Below, piece after piece: positions 18,109-26,406 of a stretch of DNA of 64,000 nt (within the stretch, counting starts at the first letter, position 1; each line of letters starts with the position of its first letter). Location: contig NZ_AP024652.1 in NCBI RefSeq assembly GCF_019977315.1, positions 3,472,001 through 3,536,000 of the forward strand. Direction: 5' to 3'. Position numbers and translations under genes: made by a program. The stretch is from Arthrobacter sp. StoSoilB22. GTDB taxonomy: Bacteria; Actinomycetota; Actinomycetes; Actinomycetales; Micrococcaceae. A model generated the notes under the pieces. It did no database searches. It saw only the letters and a list, made by a program, of their open reading frames with translations, and was not told the DNA's origin.

Positions 18109-19299
18109 TTAGCGGGCCTTGTCCGCGATTCGAAAAAGAAACGCCGCCATTGCATCACGTGTGATCAAAGTCAGGGGACGATATGTCCTCTGCCCGGTGT
18201 TTTCCGTCCAACCCGTCGAAATGCCTCGTGCGGACAGCCAGGCCATCTCCTTGTAGAACTGTTGTTGCGGGGCTACGTCCTGGAAAGGGGACACGGCCGG
18301 CGGAGTGTAGGCCGGATAGCCTGATGCCCGGTAAAGGAACGCAGCCATCGCGTCACGGGCGATTGGTAGGCCTGGCCGGAAGCTGCTGCTGCCGTCCTGG
18401 TTCTCCCATCCGGTTGAAATGCCGGACATGGCCAGCCACGCAATCTCCTTGTAGAACGGGTGGCTGGTTGGAACGTCCACATAAGCGGAAGTCTGAGGAG
18501 GTGTCCATGGAGGTGAGCCAGCCATCCGGTAGATAAACGCAGCCATTGCCTCACGGCTGACCGACGTGAGCGGTCGATATGCGGAAGATCCGTCGTTCTC
18601 CTTCCAGCCGGCCGAGATGCTCTTTGCCGAAAGCCAAGTCATTTCTTTATAAAACTGCTGGTCGGTTTTGATGTCCTGAAACGGGGAAGCAGCGGGCGCA
18701 GCGAATGCATTGGCGGCATCGATATAGGCGAAATAGTCATCCACTGTGGTGAAGACCGTTGACGGAGCAGAACCGGTGGATTCATAACCAACCACCTGCA
18801 TCCTGAGGCTTCCATGCAAACCGGGGGCCACCCCTACCCCCAAAGCGTAAGCGGACTCGGTCGATGCCCGTTTCATGGAGTCACCGTTGTACTCAATCCA
18901 GGCTTTAACGGCCTCGGACTCTTGACCGTCCATGCAGGCATATGACAAGTAGCCTGCCCAGCGGAGGCCCGGTAAGTCCTCCGTTGTGTCAGCTGGCCGG
19001 ATTCCCAGACGCTGCCAATCATTTGTCCATCCCTGTGCCTGGTCCGTCCCAGCAAGCGTCAGAACAGCCGGCTTCAGCCCATTGGCTTTGCGGTACTTGT
19101 TGATGCCATCAAACATTGTCCTCACCGATGGGCGGTTCGAGTAAAGCAAATTCAGGTCTGTGACGGCATGAGCAGTGGAAGAAGCGCTCGCCTGCGTTGG
19201 TGCGTGGAGTGTGCCGAGTAAAAGCCCGAAACTGAGAACGACGACAGCGGTCGCAGTCCGCCAGGACACCCCGCGATTATTTTGGATGGCTGTTTTCAT
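18109..19299 (-). CDS. Exported CAP-like protein with three SLH-type repeats
   Basis: A 396-residue protein with a signal peptide ending near QASASS. Residues about 45-195 resemble a CAP/SCP (cysteine-rich secretory) domain: INKYRKANGLKPAVLTLAGT, then QGWTNDW and a late AYALGVGVAPG segment. The conserved CAP histidine/glutamate cavity is not obvious, so this assignment is moderate. Residues 200-396 are three SLH-type repeats (FYKEMTWLSAKSISAGW, YRPLTSVSREAMAAFIYR and relatives). The start codon follows TATAAATGGGGATTTC. It is probably a wall-associated binding protein, and is divergent from the lipoprotein at 19438. Confidence 0.75.
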   Translation of the reverse strand: MKTAIQNNRGVSWRTATAVVVLSFGLLLGTLHAPTQASASSTAHAVTDLNLLYSNRPSVRTMFDGINKYRKANGLKPAVLTLAGTDQAQGWTNDWQRLGIRPADTTEDLPGLRWAGYLSYACMDGQESEAVKAWIEYNGDSMKRASTESAYALGVGVAPGLHGSLRMQVVGYESTGSAPSTVFTTVDDYFAYIDAANAFAAPAASPFQDIKTDQQFYKEMTWLSAKSISAGWKENDGSSAYRPLTSVSREAMAAFIYRMAGSPPWTPPQTSAYVDVPTSHPFYKEIAWLAMSGISTGWENQDGSSSFRPGLPIARDAMAAFLYRASGYPAYTPPAVSPFQDVAPQQQFYKEMAWLSARGISTGWTENTGQRTYRPLTLITRDAMAAFLFRIADKAR

Positions 19300-19437
19300 G
19301 AAATCCCCATTTATATAAAGCGCGACAACCGAGCCGCAACAGGCTCAATATATCTGAAAGAAGCATACTTATGAGTAATCTTGCTTTGAACGGCTGCCAC
19401 TAGCCGTCTTTGATGTAAACGTAACTTGGGGGAATCA

Positions 19438-20964
19438 ATGCACTCACGGATATCTGCCGTGCATGGGCCTACGCGCCAAAAATCTACTGCTCTGGCGGTC
19501 GCAGCCGTCGGGGTGTCTCTAACCCTGGGGGCATGTACTGCTCCTGCATCTACTGGAACCCCCTCTCCTTCCACCAATGTGCTGGACAGGAGCGCTACAA
19601 GCGCCGGTGCGATCTGGGAAGTAGCCCTCAGCCCTATCGCCCAACCAGAAGTGACCGACGGCGTCGCCTTGGTCTACGCAAAAACTGCCAGCAGCGTGAC
19701 TGCCCACGCCGTCTCAGTCACTGACGGGAAGGAATTATGGACCCAGGCGGTTCATCCCGGCATAGGTGCCCCCGGCGTTAGTCTGACTCCTGCCGTAACC
19801 AAGACCTCCACAGGCGAAAGCGTGGCAGTGTTTTTACAGGAGTCCGCTGCCCCAAGCACCGACGGTGGCACCTCGTGGTGGACCGCTCCGGTGGCCGTCG
19901 ACTTGAAAAGCGGCAAAGAGCTTTACCGGGGAGACCCGCAGCTGATCGAGTCCCGTCCGGCCGCCTGCGACGATGAGAAGGACATGTGCTTCACGTCGTT
20001 AAACGCCCAAACCCGCCTGACAACGCAGCACAGAGTTGACTTGAGTACTGGCGCGGACTCGACGGGTCCAGAGGTGAATCCCCTTACCGGCAATTTCAGA
20101 TTGGTGGGCGACGGGCTTTATTCCGTGGTGGAAGGCGGCAAAGAACGGCTTGCCAGAGTATCCGCTGGCGACAAGCTGTGGGAAGCCGACGTGGAGTCTA
20201 TCTTTGGGCCGGGCGCAACTACCAACCTCGGATGGTCTTTTGAATACTCCAAGAAACTAGACCTCTACATCGGCTCTGTAGGCATCAATCCAACTTCGGA
20301 AACTGACTACGTCAGACTCATGGAACAAACCTTTACAGTAGACCTGACCAAACATAGGACTGTAGGTTTCCGCGCCTCTACCGGGGAGAAACTGTGGACA
20401 GCTGAGGGCTCCGAAAAATGGTGCTCCAGCGGTGTGGGAAAGACCGAAACAACGCTTATGGATGGCAATGCGTTCCCGGTTCGCTGCGAATACACCCAAG
20501 GAACCATGGCTGTACCAGGCGGAACTTACCAAAATGCTGAAGGCAAGCTGGTGGGCTATGACCCGGTCTCGGGCGAGGCAAAGTGGCATACAACATCCAC
20601 ACCCATCAAAGCAGCTACAGATTTGTTGGTTCCTTCGCCGAGCCGGGGAGACGTGTTGCTGACCGGCGGCCCTGATGGCATGACCATGGTTAACACCCTT
20701 AGCGGAGAGAGCCGGGCGGCGACGAAGGATGACGTGTTCCTTTGCTCCGAAGCGGCCACGTACCCCCTGCCAGCCGGCGCCCCTTTCCCCGTTCAACCCG
20801 AAGGAAACCTGGGAACCGGGGGGTCAACGCTCTACCCCTGCGATAGGAGCGCGAAGGCCGTACCAGCGCTGACCATGGGCACACTCCGCGACATTCCTAC
20901 CACTGACGAAGGCGTTGCCGTCCTCGCCCGGAATGGCGCCCTCTCCGGCTTCAAGCTTCCCTGA
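19438..20964 (+). CDS. PQQ-like beta-propeller lipoprotein
   Basis: A 508-residue protein. The ATG at 19438 is chosen over a TTG at 19426 because TTGGGGGA then serves as the ribosome site. Its lipobox is SLTLGAC, with the cysteine at residue 33. The mature part has repeated strand motifs of PQQ-type propellers: WEVALSP, GKELWTQAVHPG, LKSGKELYRGDP, GEKLWTAEGSE and SGEAKWHTTS. Such proteins are usually noncatalytic ligand or partner binders on the outer face of the membrane. It lacks SLH repeats although it sits among SLH genes, and is divergent from the CAP-like gene. Confidence 0.8.
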   Translation: MHSRISAVHGPTRQKSTALAVAAVGVSLTLGACTAPASTGTPSPSTNVLDRSATSAGAIWEVALSPIAQPEVTDGVALVYAKTASSVTAHAVSVTDGKELWTQAVHPGIGAPGVSLTPAVTKTSTGESVAVFLQESAAPSTDGGTSWWTAPVAVDLKSGKELYRGDPQLIESRPAACDDEKDMCFTSLNAQTRLTTQHRVDLSTGADSTGPEVNPLTGNFRLVGDGLYSVVEGGKERLARVSAGDKLWEADVESIFGPGATTNLGWSFEYSKKLDLYIGSVGINPTSETDYVRLMEQTFTVDLTKHRTVGFRASTGEKLWTAEGSEKWCSSGVGKTETTLMDGNAFPVRCEYTQGTMAVPGGTYQNAEGKLVGYDPVSGEAKWHTTSTPIKAATDLLVPSPSRGDVLLTGGPDGMTMVNTLSGESRAATKDDVFLCSEAATYPLPAGAPFPVQPEGNLGTGGSTLYPCDRSAKAVPALTMGTLRDIPTTDEGVAVLARNGALSGFKLP

Positions 20965-21070
20965 CTCAGGGTGGCGGCGGAAACGGACGCAGTGGGTGCC
21001 CAGGCTGACGGGCAACCAGCCGTTTGCTGGAAATTAACATCTACCGCCCTTATGGACTTATTTACTAAAA

Positions 21071-21086
21071 AGCCTTTATGATCACC
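21071..21086 (+). promoter_or_regulatory. Conserved 16-base leader motif, copy 2
   Basis: AGCCTTTATGATCACC, 15 of 16 bases identical to 14173-14188, lies 148 bp upstream of the SLH gene at 21235. The rest of the 270-bp gap 20965-21234 shows no gene; only a nine-codon ORF at 21052-21081 overlaps the motif. Confidence 0.4.
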
Positions 21087-21234
21087 GCACCAGCAGATTT
21101 ACACACCCCGTGAAAAGACGCTGATTCCAACCCAAAGCAATAGCTCAGTATTGCAACTAAAGCAACACATCAATTTTCGTTCGCACCCAGGTCCATCACC
21201 AGTGAGGCAATTGGTGACGGCCACATGACGTTAT

Positions 21235-23805
21235 ATGAGAGAGCGCCCCTTGAGCAGATCGCCTTACCCCACCATGCCTATCCCCCCTGCGGGGCATCAA
21301 AAGAGGCAACGCTTTTCCCGTTCCAGCCGTACCGTGATGGTTGGTTTTTTCTGTGCTTCGTTGGTCCTCACAGGCCAGACAGCAGCTACCGCCGCTGGTG
21401 AAACCGAAAAAGCCGTTACTTTCACCGATGTCCCCGCAGGCATGATGTTCGCTAAAGAAATGTCGTGGCTGGCAAATGAGGGAATCTCCACCGGCTGGTC
21501 CGATGGAACATACCGCCCCCTCACTGCCATAAACCGTGACGCGATGGCGGCATTCCTCTACCGGCTAGCAGGCAGCCCTGAGTTCACGGCACCCGGCACC
21601 TCGCCGTTCCAAGACGTCAGTCCGGGCCAGCAGCATTACAAGGAAATGGCTTGGCTGCATCAGCAACAAATCTCCACTGGCTGGGACGTGGGGAACGGCA
21701 AACGGGAGTACCGGCCCACATCCGCGATTAACCGGGATGCGATGGCGGCCTTCCTCTATCGCTTTGAAAATAAGCCTGAATTCCAAGCACCAACAACGCC
21801 TCCGTTCTCTGACATCAGCAGCACCACGCAGTTCTACACTGAGATTTCCTGGCTCCATGCGAAGGGAATCGCTACGGGTTGGGACAACGGAGACGGTACT
21901 GCTTCTTACCGTCCCCTTTCGCCCATCAATCGTGATGCCATGGCGGCCTATCTTTACCGGCTGTCTTTGCCGCCAGCCAAGGATGGCGTGGTCACCTCGC
22001 CGGATACGCTCATCATTGACAGCGTCGCCTTGGCACAGAAGTACGTTCAGGGCGATACCACCATCACCTTCAACTCCGTAGGAGCGGGGGCCCCGGATAT
22101 CGATCCCGGAAACGTACTTGTATCCGGATTCTCAGAATTCACCCCTGACGGGATGCTGGTTCGGGTCCAGCAGGTCACTAATGCCCCCGACGGCAAACAA
22201 ACTGCCGTTGTTCAGCAAGCCACCCTGCCTGACGCCATCTACGACACCAACGGCCTGGTGACGCCAACCACCACCATCGTCAAGCAAGAGTTCCTTCCCG
22301 CCGACGGCGTCGAAGTGATCGACAACGCCCAGGCATCCGCTGCTCCTTTCAACCGCAATGGCGGGCGAATTCCGGCAGATGAACTGGCCACAGCCAGTGA
22401 CGTGTCGCTGCCCATTTTCGAAAAGACCTTCAAGTTCTCCGACACCCTGAGTAAATCCGTAACCGGCACAGCGTGGAAGACTGTGGATGTAGAAGGCACC
22501 GGCACGCTGGCACTCAGCAGCGAATTCGGCGTCAGTTCCAATGTAAACGCGGAAGTAGATATCCACTGGGCCTCACTAAAGCAGGCAAAATTCACGCTGG
22601 ACACGGGCTTGTCCGCTGAAACGACAGCCAGGGCAACGGGTACTTTGACCGGAACGGCCGAGAAGAACCTGGGAACCGTCAACACCTGGGCTCACGTCCA
22701 AGTGGGACCTGTGCCTGTGGAAATCCAGTTCATTTCCTCCATTGATCTCAAGGCCAAGAGCGAATGGACGGCAGATACGTTCGTCACGGCGGCGGCATCT
22801 GCCACCACCACGGTTGGTATGTCCTATAAGGAAGGCAACTTCCAGCCTGTAGCTGAGTACGGCGGCAACGCTGAGGCAACGTTCCAAGGACCGCAGTTGA
22901 CCAGCGAGTCTTCCGTAACCATCGGCCCCACACTGACTGCCAAGTTGTACGGAATTGCTGGCCTCACGGGTGGTTTCGATGCCTATGCAAAGTACGCCAC
23001 CGGGCCTGAAACGTGCGCCCACGAGGTGGGACTGGCAGGGCGGATAGGCGTGATTGCCGGCGTCGAGGTCTTTGGCATGAAGCTGACAGATGAGTGGAAG
23101 AAGGAACTCACCAAGAACCTTGTCCTCTGGCAAGGCGACCTCTGCAAGCCCGTGACGCCGCCGGTTGAGGACGTCACCGAAGAAGTCTTCGGTGACGGCA
23201 TTGCCGTACAGGAAAAGGGCGGCGCCGGGGACTCATCCCAGTGGGGCCGGGCCACTGACTACGGCCCCGGTGGTGCTGCGTGGATCCTGTCAACAGGCAA
23301 CATGCAGAACTCTGTGGGAACACCTGGACAGGAGGCTTCCAGCGATTTGGGAACCCCTGGTAACACCACATTGTCCGAATTCATTGGAGGTCTGCCCACG
23401 TTCGATGCAGCCTCTTACTGGGCAAAAGTAGTTCCCTCCGGTGATACCCTCCACGTTCGGTATTTCTTCGCCAGCGAAGAATACCCGGAGTATGTAGGCA
23501 GCAACTACAACGACGTCATGGGCGTCTTTGTCAACGGCACCAACTGCGCGTTGGTACCCGGGACACAAACCCCGATCAGCGTCAACAACGTCAACGATCA
23601 CACGAACCAAAGCTATTACATTGACAACACCGCCGGAGCAAGCGGATTCAACACCGCCATGGACGGTATGACCACCGCCCTCACGTGCTCCGTTCCTGTG
23701 CAGCCGGGCGTCCCTGTCACGGTGGAAATCGCGGTGGCTGATACCAGCGACGGCATCCTCGACAGTGCAGTTGCGCTGCTCGACGGAGGCATCTGGTCCG
23801 ACTAG
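21235..23805 (+). CDS. Surface protein: N-terminal SLH-type repeats, C-terminal choice-of-anchor-L domain
   Basis: An 856-residue exported protein. Start at 21235 (ATG) or a TTG at 21250; the signal helix is VMVGFFCASLVLTGQTAA. In contrast to its neighbours, the three SLH-type repeats lie at the N-terminus (residues about 62-245). The middle (245-650) is beta-rich with no recognised domain. The end matches choice-of-anchor-L proteins: RYFFASEEYPEYVGSNYND, then MGVFVNG and a final VEIAVADTSDGILDSAV strand. It is likely a large adhesive or structural surface protein. It carries its own strong terminator downstream. Confidence 0.85.
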   Translation: MRERPLSRSPYPTMPIPPAGHQKRQRFSRSSRTVMVGFFCASLVLTGQTAATAAGETEKAVTFTDVPAGMMFAKEMSWLANEGISTGWSDGTYRPLTAINRDAMAAFLYRLAGSPEFTAPGTSPFQDVSPGQQHYKEMAWLHQQQISTGWDVGNGKREYRPTSAINRDAMAAFLYRFENKPEFQAPTTPPFSDISSTTQFYTEISWLHAKGIATGWDNGDGTASYRPLSPINRDAMAAYLYRLSLPPAKDGVVTSPDTLIIDSVALAQKYVQGDTTITFNSVGAGAPDIDPGNVLVSGFSEFTPDGMLVRVQQVTNAPDGKQTAVVQQATLPDAIYDTNGLVTPTTTIVKQEFLPADGVEVIDNAQASAAPFNRNGGRIPADELATASDVSLPIFEKTFKFSDTLSKSVTGTAWKTVDVEGTGTLALSSEFGVSSNVNAEVDIHWASLKQAKFTLDTGLSAETTARATGTLTGTAEKNLGTVNTWAHVQVGPVPVEIQFISSIDLKAKSEWTADTFVTAAASATTTVGMSYKEGNFQPVAEYGGNAEATFQGPQLTSESSVTIGPTLTAKLYGIAGLTGGFDAYAKYATGPETCAHEVGLAGRIGVIAGVEVFGMKLTDEWKKELTKNLVLWQGDLCKPVTPPVEDVTEEVFGDGIAVQEKGGAGDSSQWGRATDYGPGGAAWILSTGNMQNSVGTPGQEASSDLGTPGNTTLSEFIGGLPTFDAASYWAKVVPSGDTLHVRYFFASEEYPEYVGSNYNDVMGVFVNGTNCALVPGTQTPISVNNVNDHTNQSYYIDNTAGASGFNTAMDGMTTALTCSVPVQPGVPVTVEIAVADTSDGILDSAVALLDGGIWSD

Positions 23806-23816
23806 ATCCGATCAGC

Positions 23817-23856
23817 AAAACAGGGCCTTCCGCCATCAGGCGGAAGGCCCTGTTTT
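23817..23856. terminator. Strong bidirectional terminator
   Basis: Perfect 18-bp stem (23817-23834 with 23839-23856), loop ATCA, A-run before and T-run after, between the SLH gene and the convergent GT2 gene. Confidence 0.92.
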
Positions 23857-23879
23857 TTTGATAAGCCTCCGTAAATCGA

Positions 23880-26249
23880 CTACCGCAGTGAAATTCGACG
23901 ACGGCGGTCCGTCCCGCCGCGGAGGTCACGGTTGAGCCGGCGGTCACCGTGGTAGAGGATGGATTCCCAATCCACTTCCTCGGGAGTCTTGGGAACAACC
24001 AACGATTCCGGCTTGACCTTCTTCTTCGGTTCAACGTAAAGCCAGTTGACCGCCCCTAGGACAACATCCACCACGGAGTTCCACAAGCCGATGTATGCCT
24101 GGATGCACCACATGGCCAACACCGCGTTCAGTGAGGCGAAAGCGACGTTGCCCCAATTGCCCTGTTGGGCGTCCCGCCAAACCGTCAGGACAGAGAACGC
24201 GACGATTGCGTAGGGAATGAGAACGTAGATGGCGGGGGCTGCTGTGCGGTCCTTGACCTTGGGGGTTCGGACAAAGGGAATCTTGTCCCCTGTGAGGCCT
24301 TGCTGGAGAGACTTCAAAACACCGGCCAGGTTGACCGGCAGCAGGATGAGGTTGAAGCCATAGATGCGGAATATGTCGCTGAAGCGGTGGCCACAATCGC
24401 GGAGGTCCGACCCCATGCAGAGGAAGTACGGCAGGGCGGCAATGAAGACTGCAGGGCTGAGGAGCCTGCTGTCATAGGGGTACGCCAAGAGGAATAGAAG
24501 CCCAAAGCTGGCCCAGGTAATAGACGCCATGTAATTGACGCGCAGGAGAACCTCGCGGATCAGTATCCGTTGGCGTTGACTTCGCCGCAGCGAGAGTTGG
24601 TTCCAGAGCTTGGGAAGGATCAGCAGTCCGCCATTTGCCCAGCGACGACGCTGCACCACCAGGGAACCGAAGTCCGGCGGCGTGGCACTGTAACTCAAGC
24701 GCTCGGGATAATTCACCAGGGTCCATCCGTGGGTTCCCAGGTCAATGCTGGATTCCGTGTCCTCAATGACGGTCCGGTCCTGAATATAGGTTCGAATTTC
24801 GAACCCGCCAACCGTTTCAACTTCAACGATGTCCTCAATGGCGCATTTGCGGATAATCGCGTTGGCACCCACCCAGAAAGTGGCTCCATGGAACGTCATT
24901 CCTTGATGGAGGATGTGCTGAATATCCGTGGTGGCACCGGCAATCCTCTCGATGCGGGTTGGCGCACCGCGGAACGACGAATACGGGGTCTGCGTAACTG
25001 CCACACGCTCGTTGCCCGCAGATTCCAGGAAATAGACCAACCGCAGGCAGTAGTCCCGCAGCAGTAGAGAATCGGCGTCCAAGGTCAGCAAATAGGTGCT
25101 GTCCGGAACCAACACATCGTCTTCACGCGGAACCAGGGACGGGCGAAGCACCACGCCCCCGGCGGTCTCTTCCCGCCGCCACCGCTTACCCATGAGGGAA
25201 ATGTAGGCGTTGAGGTTCATGGCCTTGTTCGCCTCGTGGGAAAGGCTGGCGTAGCGCTTACGTTCAAAAGTCTCAGTGCGGACATTGAAAATCCACGTGA
25301 GCCGTAGGTAAAGCTGCTCCATCCGTTCGGGGCTGGGCGCCGTGTTTTGGGCTTTTGCGGCGTCCAGCGCCAACAGAACGAGCCTCAGTTCACGTGCCAG
25401 TCCCATGATGACCAGGTCCACAAAGAACTCGTCCACATGGTCTTCTACAGTCTCGGCTTCAGCCATCGCTTCCAGCCACTCCACGGCCGCTTCATATTCC
25501 GCAATCAGGAGACCGAGCTCATGGGCTTTGTCTGCTTGATTTACGCCCCGGCTCCCCTCTTGAAGGAGCAATCCGCGCCTCTCCCGGAAGGTATTCAGGG
25601 CTTTGTTCGCACGTTCCGCCGGGGAGGACAAAGCATCCGCGATCTGACCCGCCAGCGCCCTGGTCTGTTCAAGGCGGTGAATCTTTTCCGGCTCAGTAGG
25701 GTGCGGTGGATCGTCCAAGAGCAAGACCACCCGCAAATCCGGAAACTCCTGGAGTGCAGCCGACCACAGCGTTCCCCTGACCACCTGCGGTTCTTCGGCA
25801 TAGGAGGGCACCAACACCGTCACGGCCTCTTTATAGTTGGCAAAGTGGGCGTCAAGTTCGCCTCGGGGTACCCTGCGATGCTCCTTGAACCGGTACAGCG
25901 CCCCTTGCCGCGCCATAAGGTACATCAAGGCGGAAAAGGTCAAGAACGTCACAACAATGAGGTAGGAAATGGACTCAAATCCGAATCGGAATCCCGAGTT
26001 CGGGTTGTCAACAAACTGCCGAATAATGGTGGAAACCACGTAGTAGAGCCAAGCCCCTACCGTCACAAGCATGGCGAGCCTGCCGAGCACGATCTTCCGG
26101 GAAGACGGCGTCGGATGAACAATAGCCAACGGTTCAGACCGCCGCTCAGACCCCCATTGCCTCTTCCTACCTGCATTTTCCGGACGGTCCGCAGGATGCT
26201 CTTTGGGATCCCGCTCGACGTCGGATAAATCAACCAACTGGTCCGTCAT
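23880..26249 (-). CDS. Cellulose-synthase-like family 2 glycosyltransferase
   Basis: A 789-residue membrane enzyme. Two N-terminal helices (about 56-76 and 94-114) precede a GT-A domain with VTVLVPSYAEE, the UDP-binding LLLDDPP (Asp179/180), the metal-binding TLDADS, the acceptor-site IEDTES and the processivity motif QRRRW. About five C-terminal helices follow. This is the order in BcsA-type synthases, which polymerise sugars and extrude the chain. A roughly 150-residue helical insertion (EPEKIHRLEQTRAL onward) lies between the first Asp pair and DADS. I see no PilZ domain. The ATG follows GGGGAATA. The polymer made is unknown. Confidence 0.88.
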   Translation of the reverse strand: MTDQLVDLSDVERDPKEHPADRPENAGRKRQWGSERRSEPLAIVHPTPSSRKIVLGRLAMLVTVGAWLYYVVSTIIRQFVDNPNSGFRFGFESISYLIVVTFLTFSALMYLMARQGALYRFKEHRRVPRGELDAHFANYKEAVTVLVPSYAEEPQVVRGTLWSAALQEFPDLRVVLLLDDPPHPTEPEKIHRLEQTRALAGQIADALSSPAERANKALNTFRERRGLLLQEGSRGVNQADKAHELGLLIAEYEAAVEWLEAMAEAETVEDHVDEFFVDLVIMGLARELRLVLLALDAAKAQNTAPSPERMEQLYLRLTWIFNVRTETFERKRYASLSHEANKAMNLNAYISLMGKRWRREETAGGVVLRPSLVPREDDVLVPDSTYLLTLDADSLLLRDYCLRLVYFLESAGNERVAVTQTPYSSFRGAPTRIERIAGATTDIQHILHQGMTFHGATFWVGANAIIRKCAIEDIVEVETVGGFEIRTYIQDRTVIEDTESSIDLGTHGWTLVNYPERLSYSATPPDFGSLVVQRRRWANGGLLILPKLWNQLSLRRSQRQRILIREVLLRVNYMASITWASFGLLFLLAYPYDSRLLSPAVFIAALPYFLCMGSDLRDCGHRFSDIFRIYGFNLILLPVNLAGVLKSLQQGLTGDKIPFVRTPKVKDRTAAPAIYVLIPYAIVAFSVLTVWRDAQQGNWGNVAFASLNAVLAMWCIQAYIGLWNSVVDVVLGAVNWLYVEPKKKVKPESLVVPKTPEEVDWESILYHGDRRLNRDLRGGTDRRRRISLR

Positions 26250-26406
26250 TATTCCCCATCAGACTGCGAAACGCGCCTTCCGGCCGCATAGCCGGTTGAA
26301 CGTACGCTTCCGTGGCAGAAGCGTCGCCAATTGCCCTTATAGTAATCGATAACAGGAGCCTTGGATTCCAATGCGGTCCAGGGAAATTTATTATGTTGGG
26401 GGAATA

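Noticed and set aside
21052..21081. Nine-codon ORF (MDLFTKKPL) upstream of the anchor-L gene
   Set aside because: It overlaps the conserved 16-mer but has no ribosome site and no counterpart at the other copy of the motif.
25347..26228. Open frame of 293 codons on the plus strand inside the GT2 gene
   Set aside because: Antisense shadow; composition is Gln/Arg/His-rich and no family features are present.
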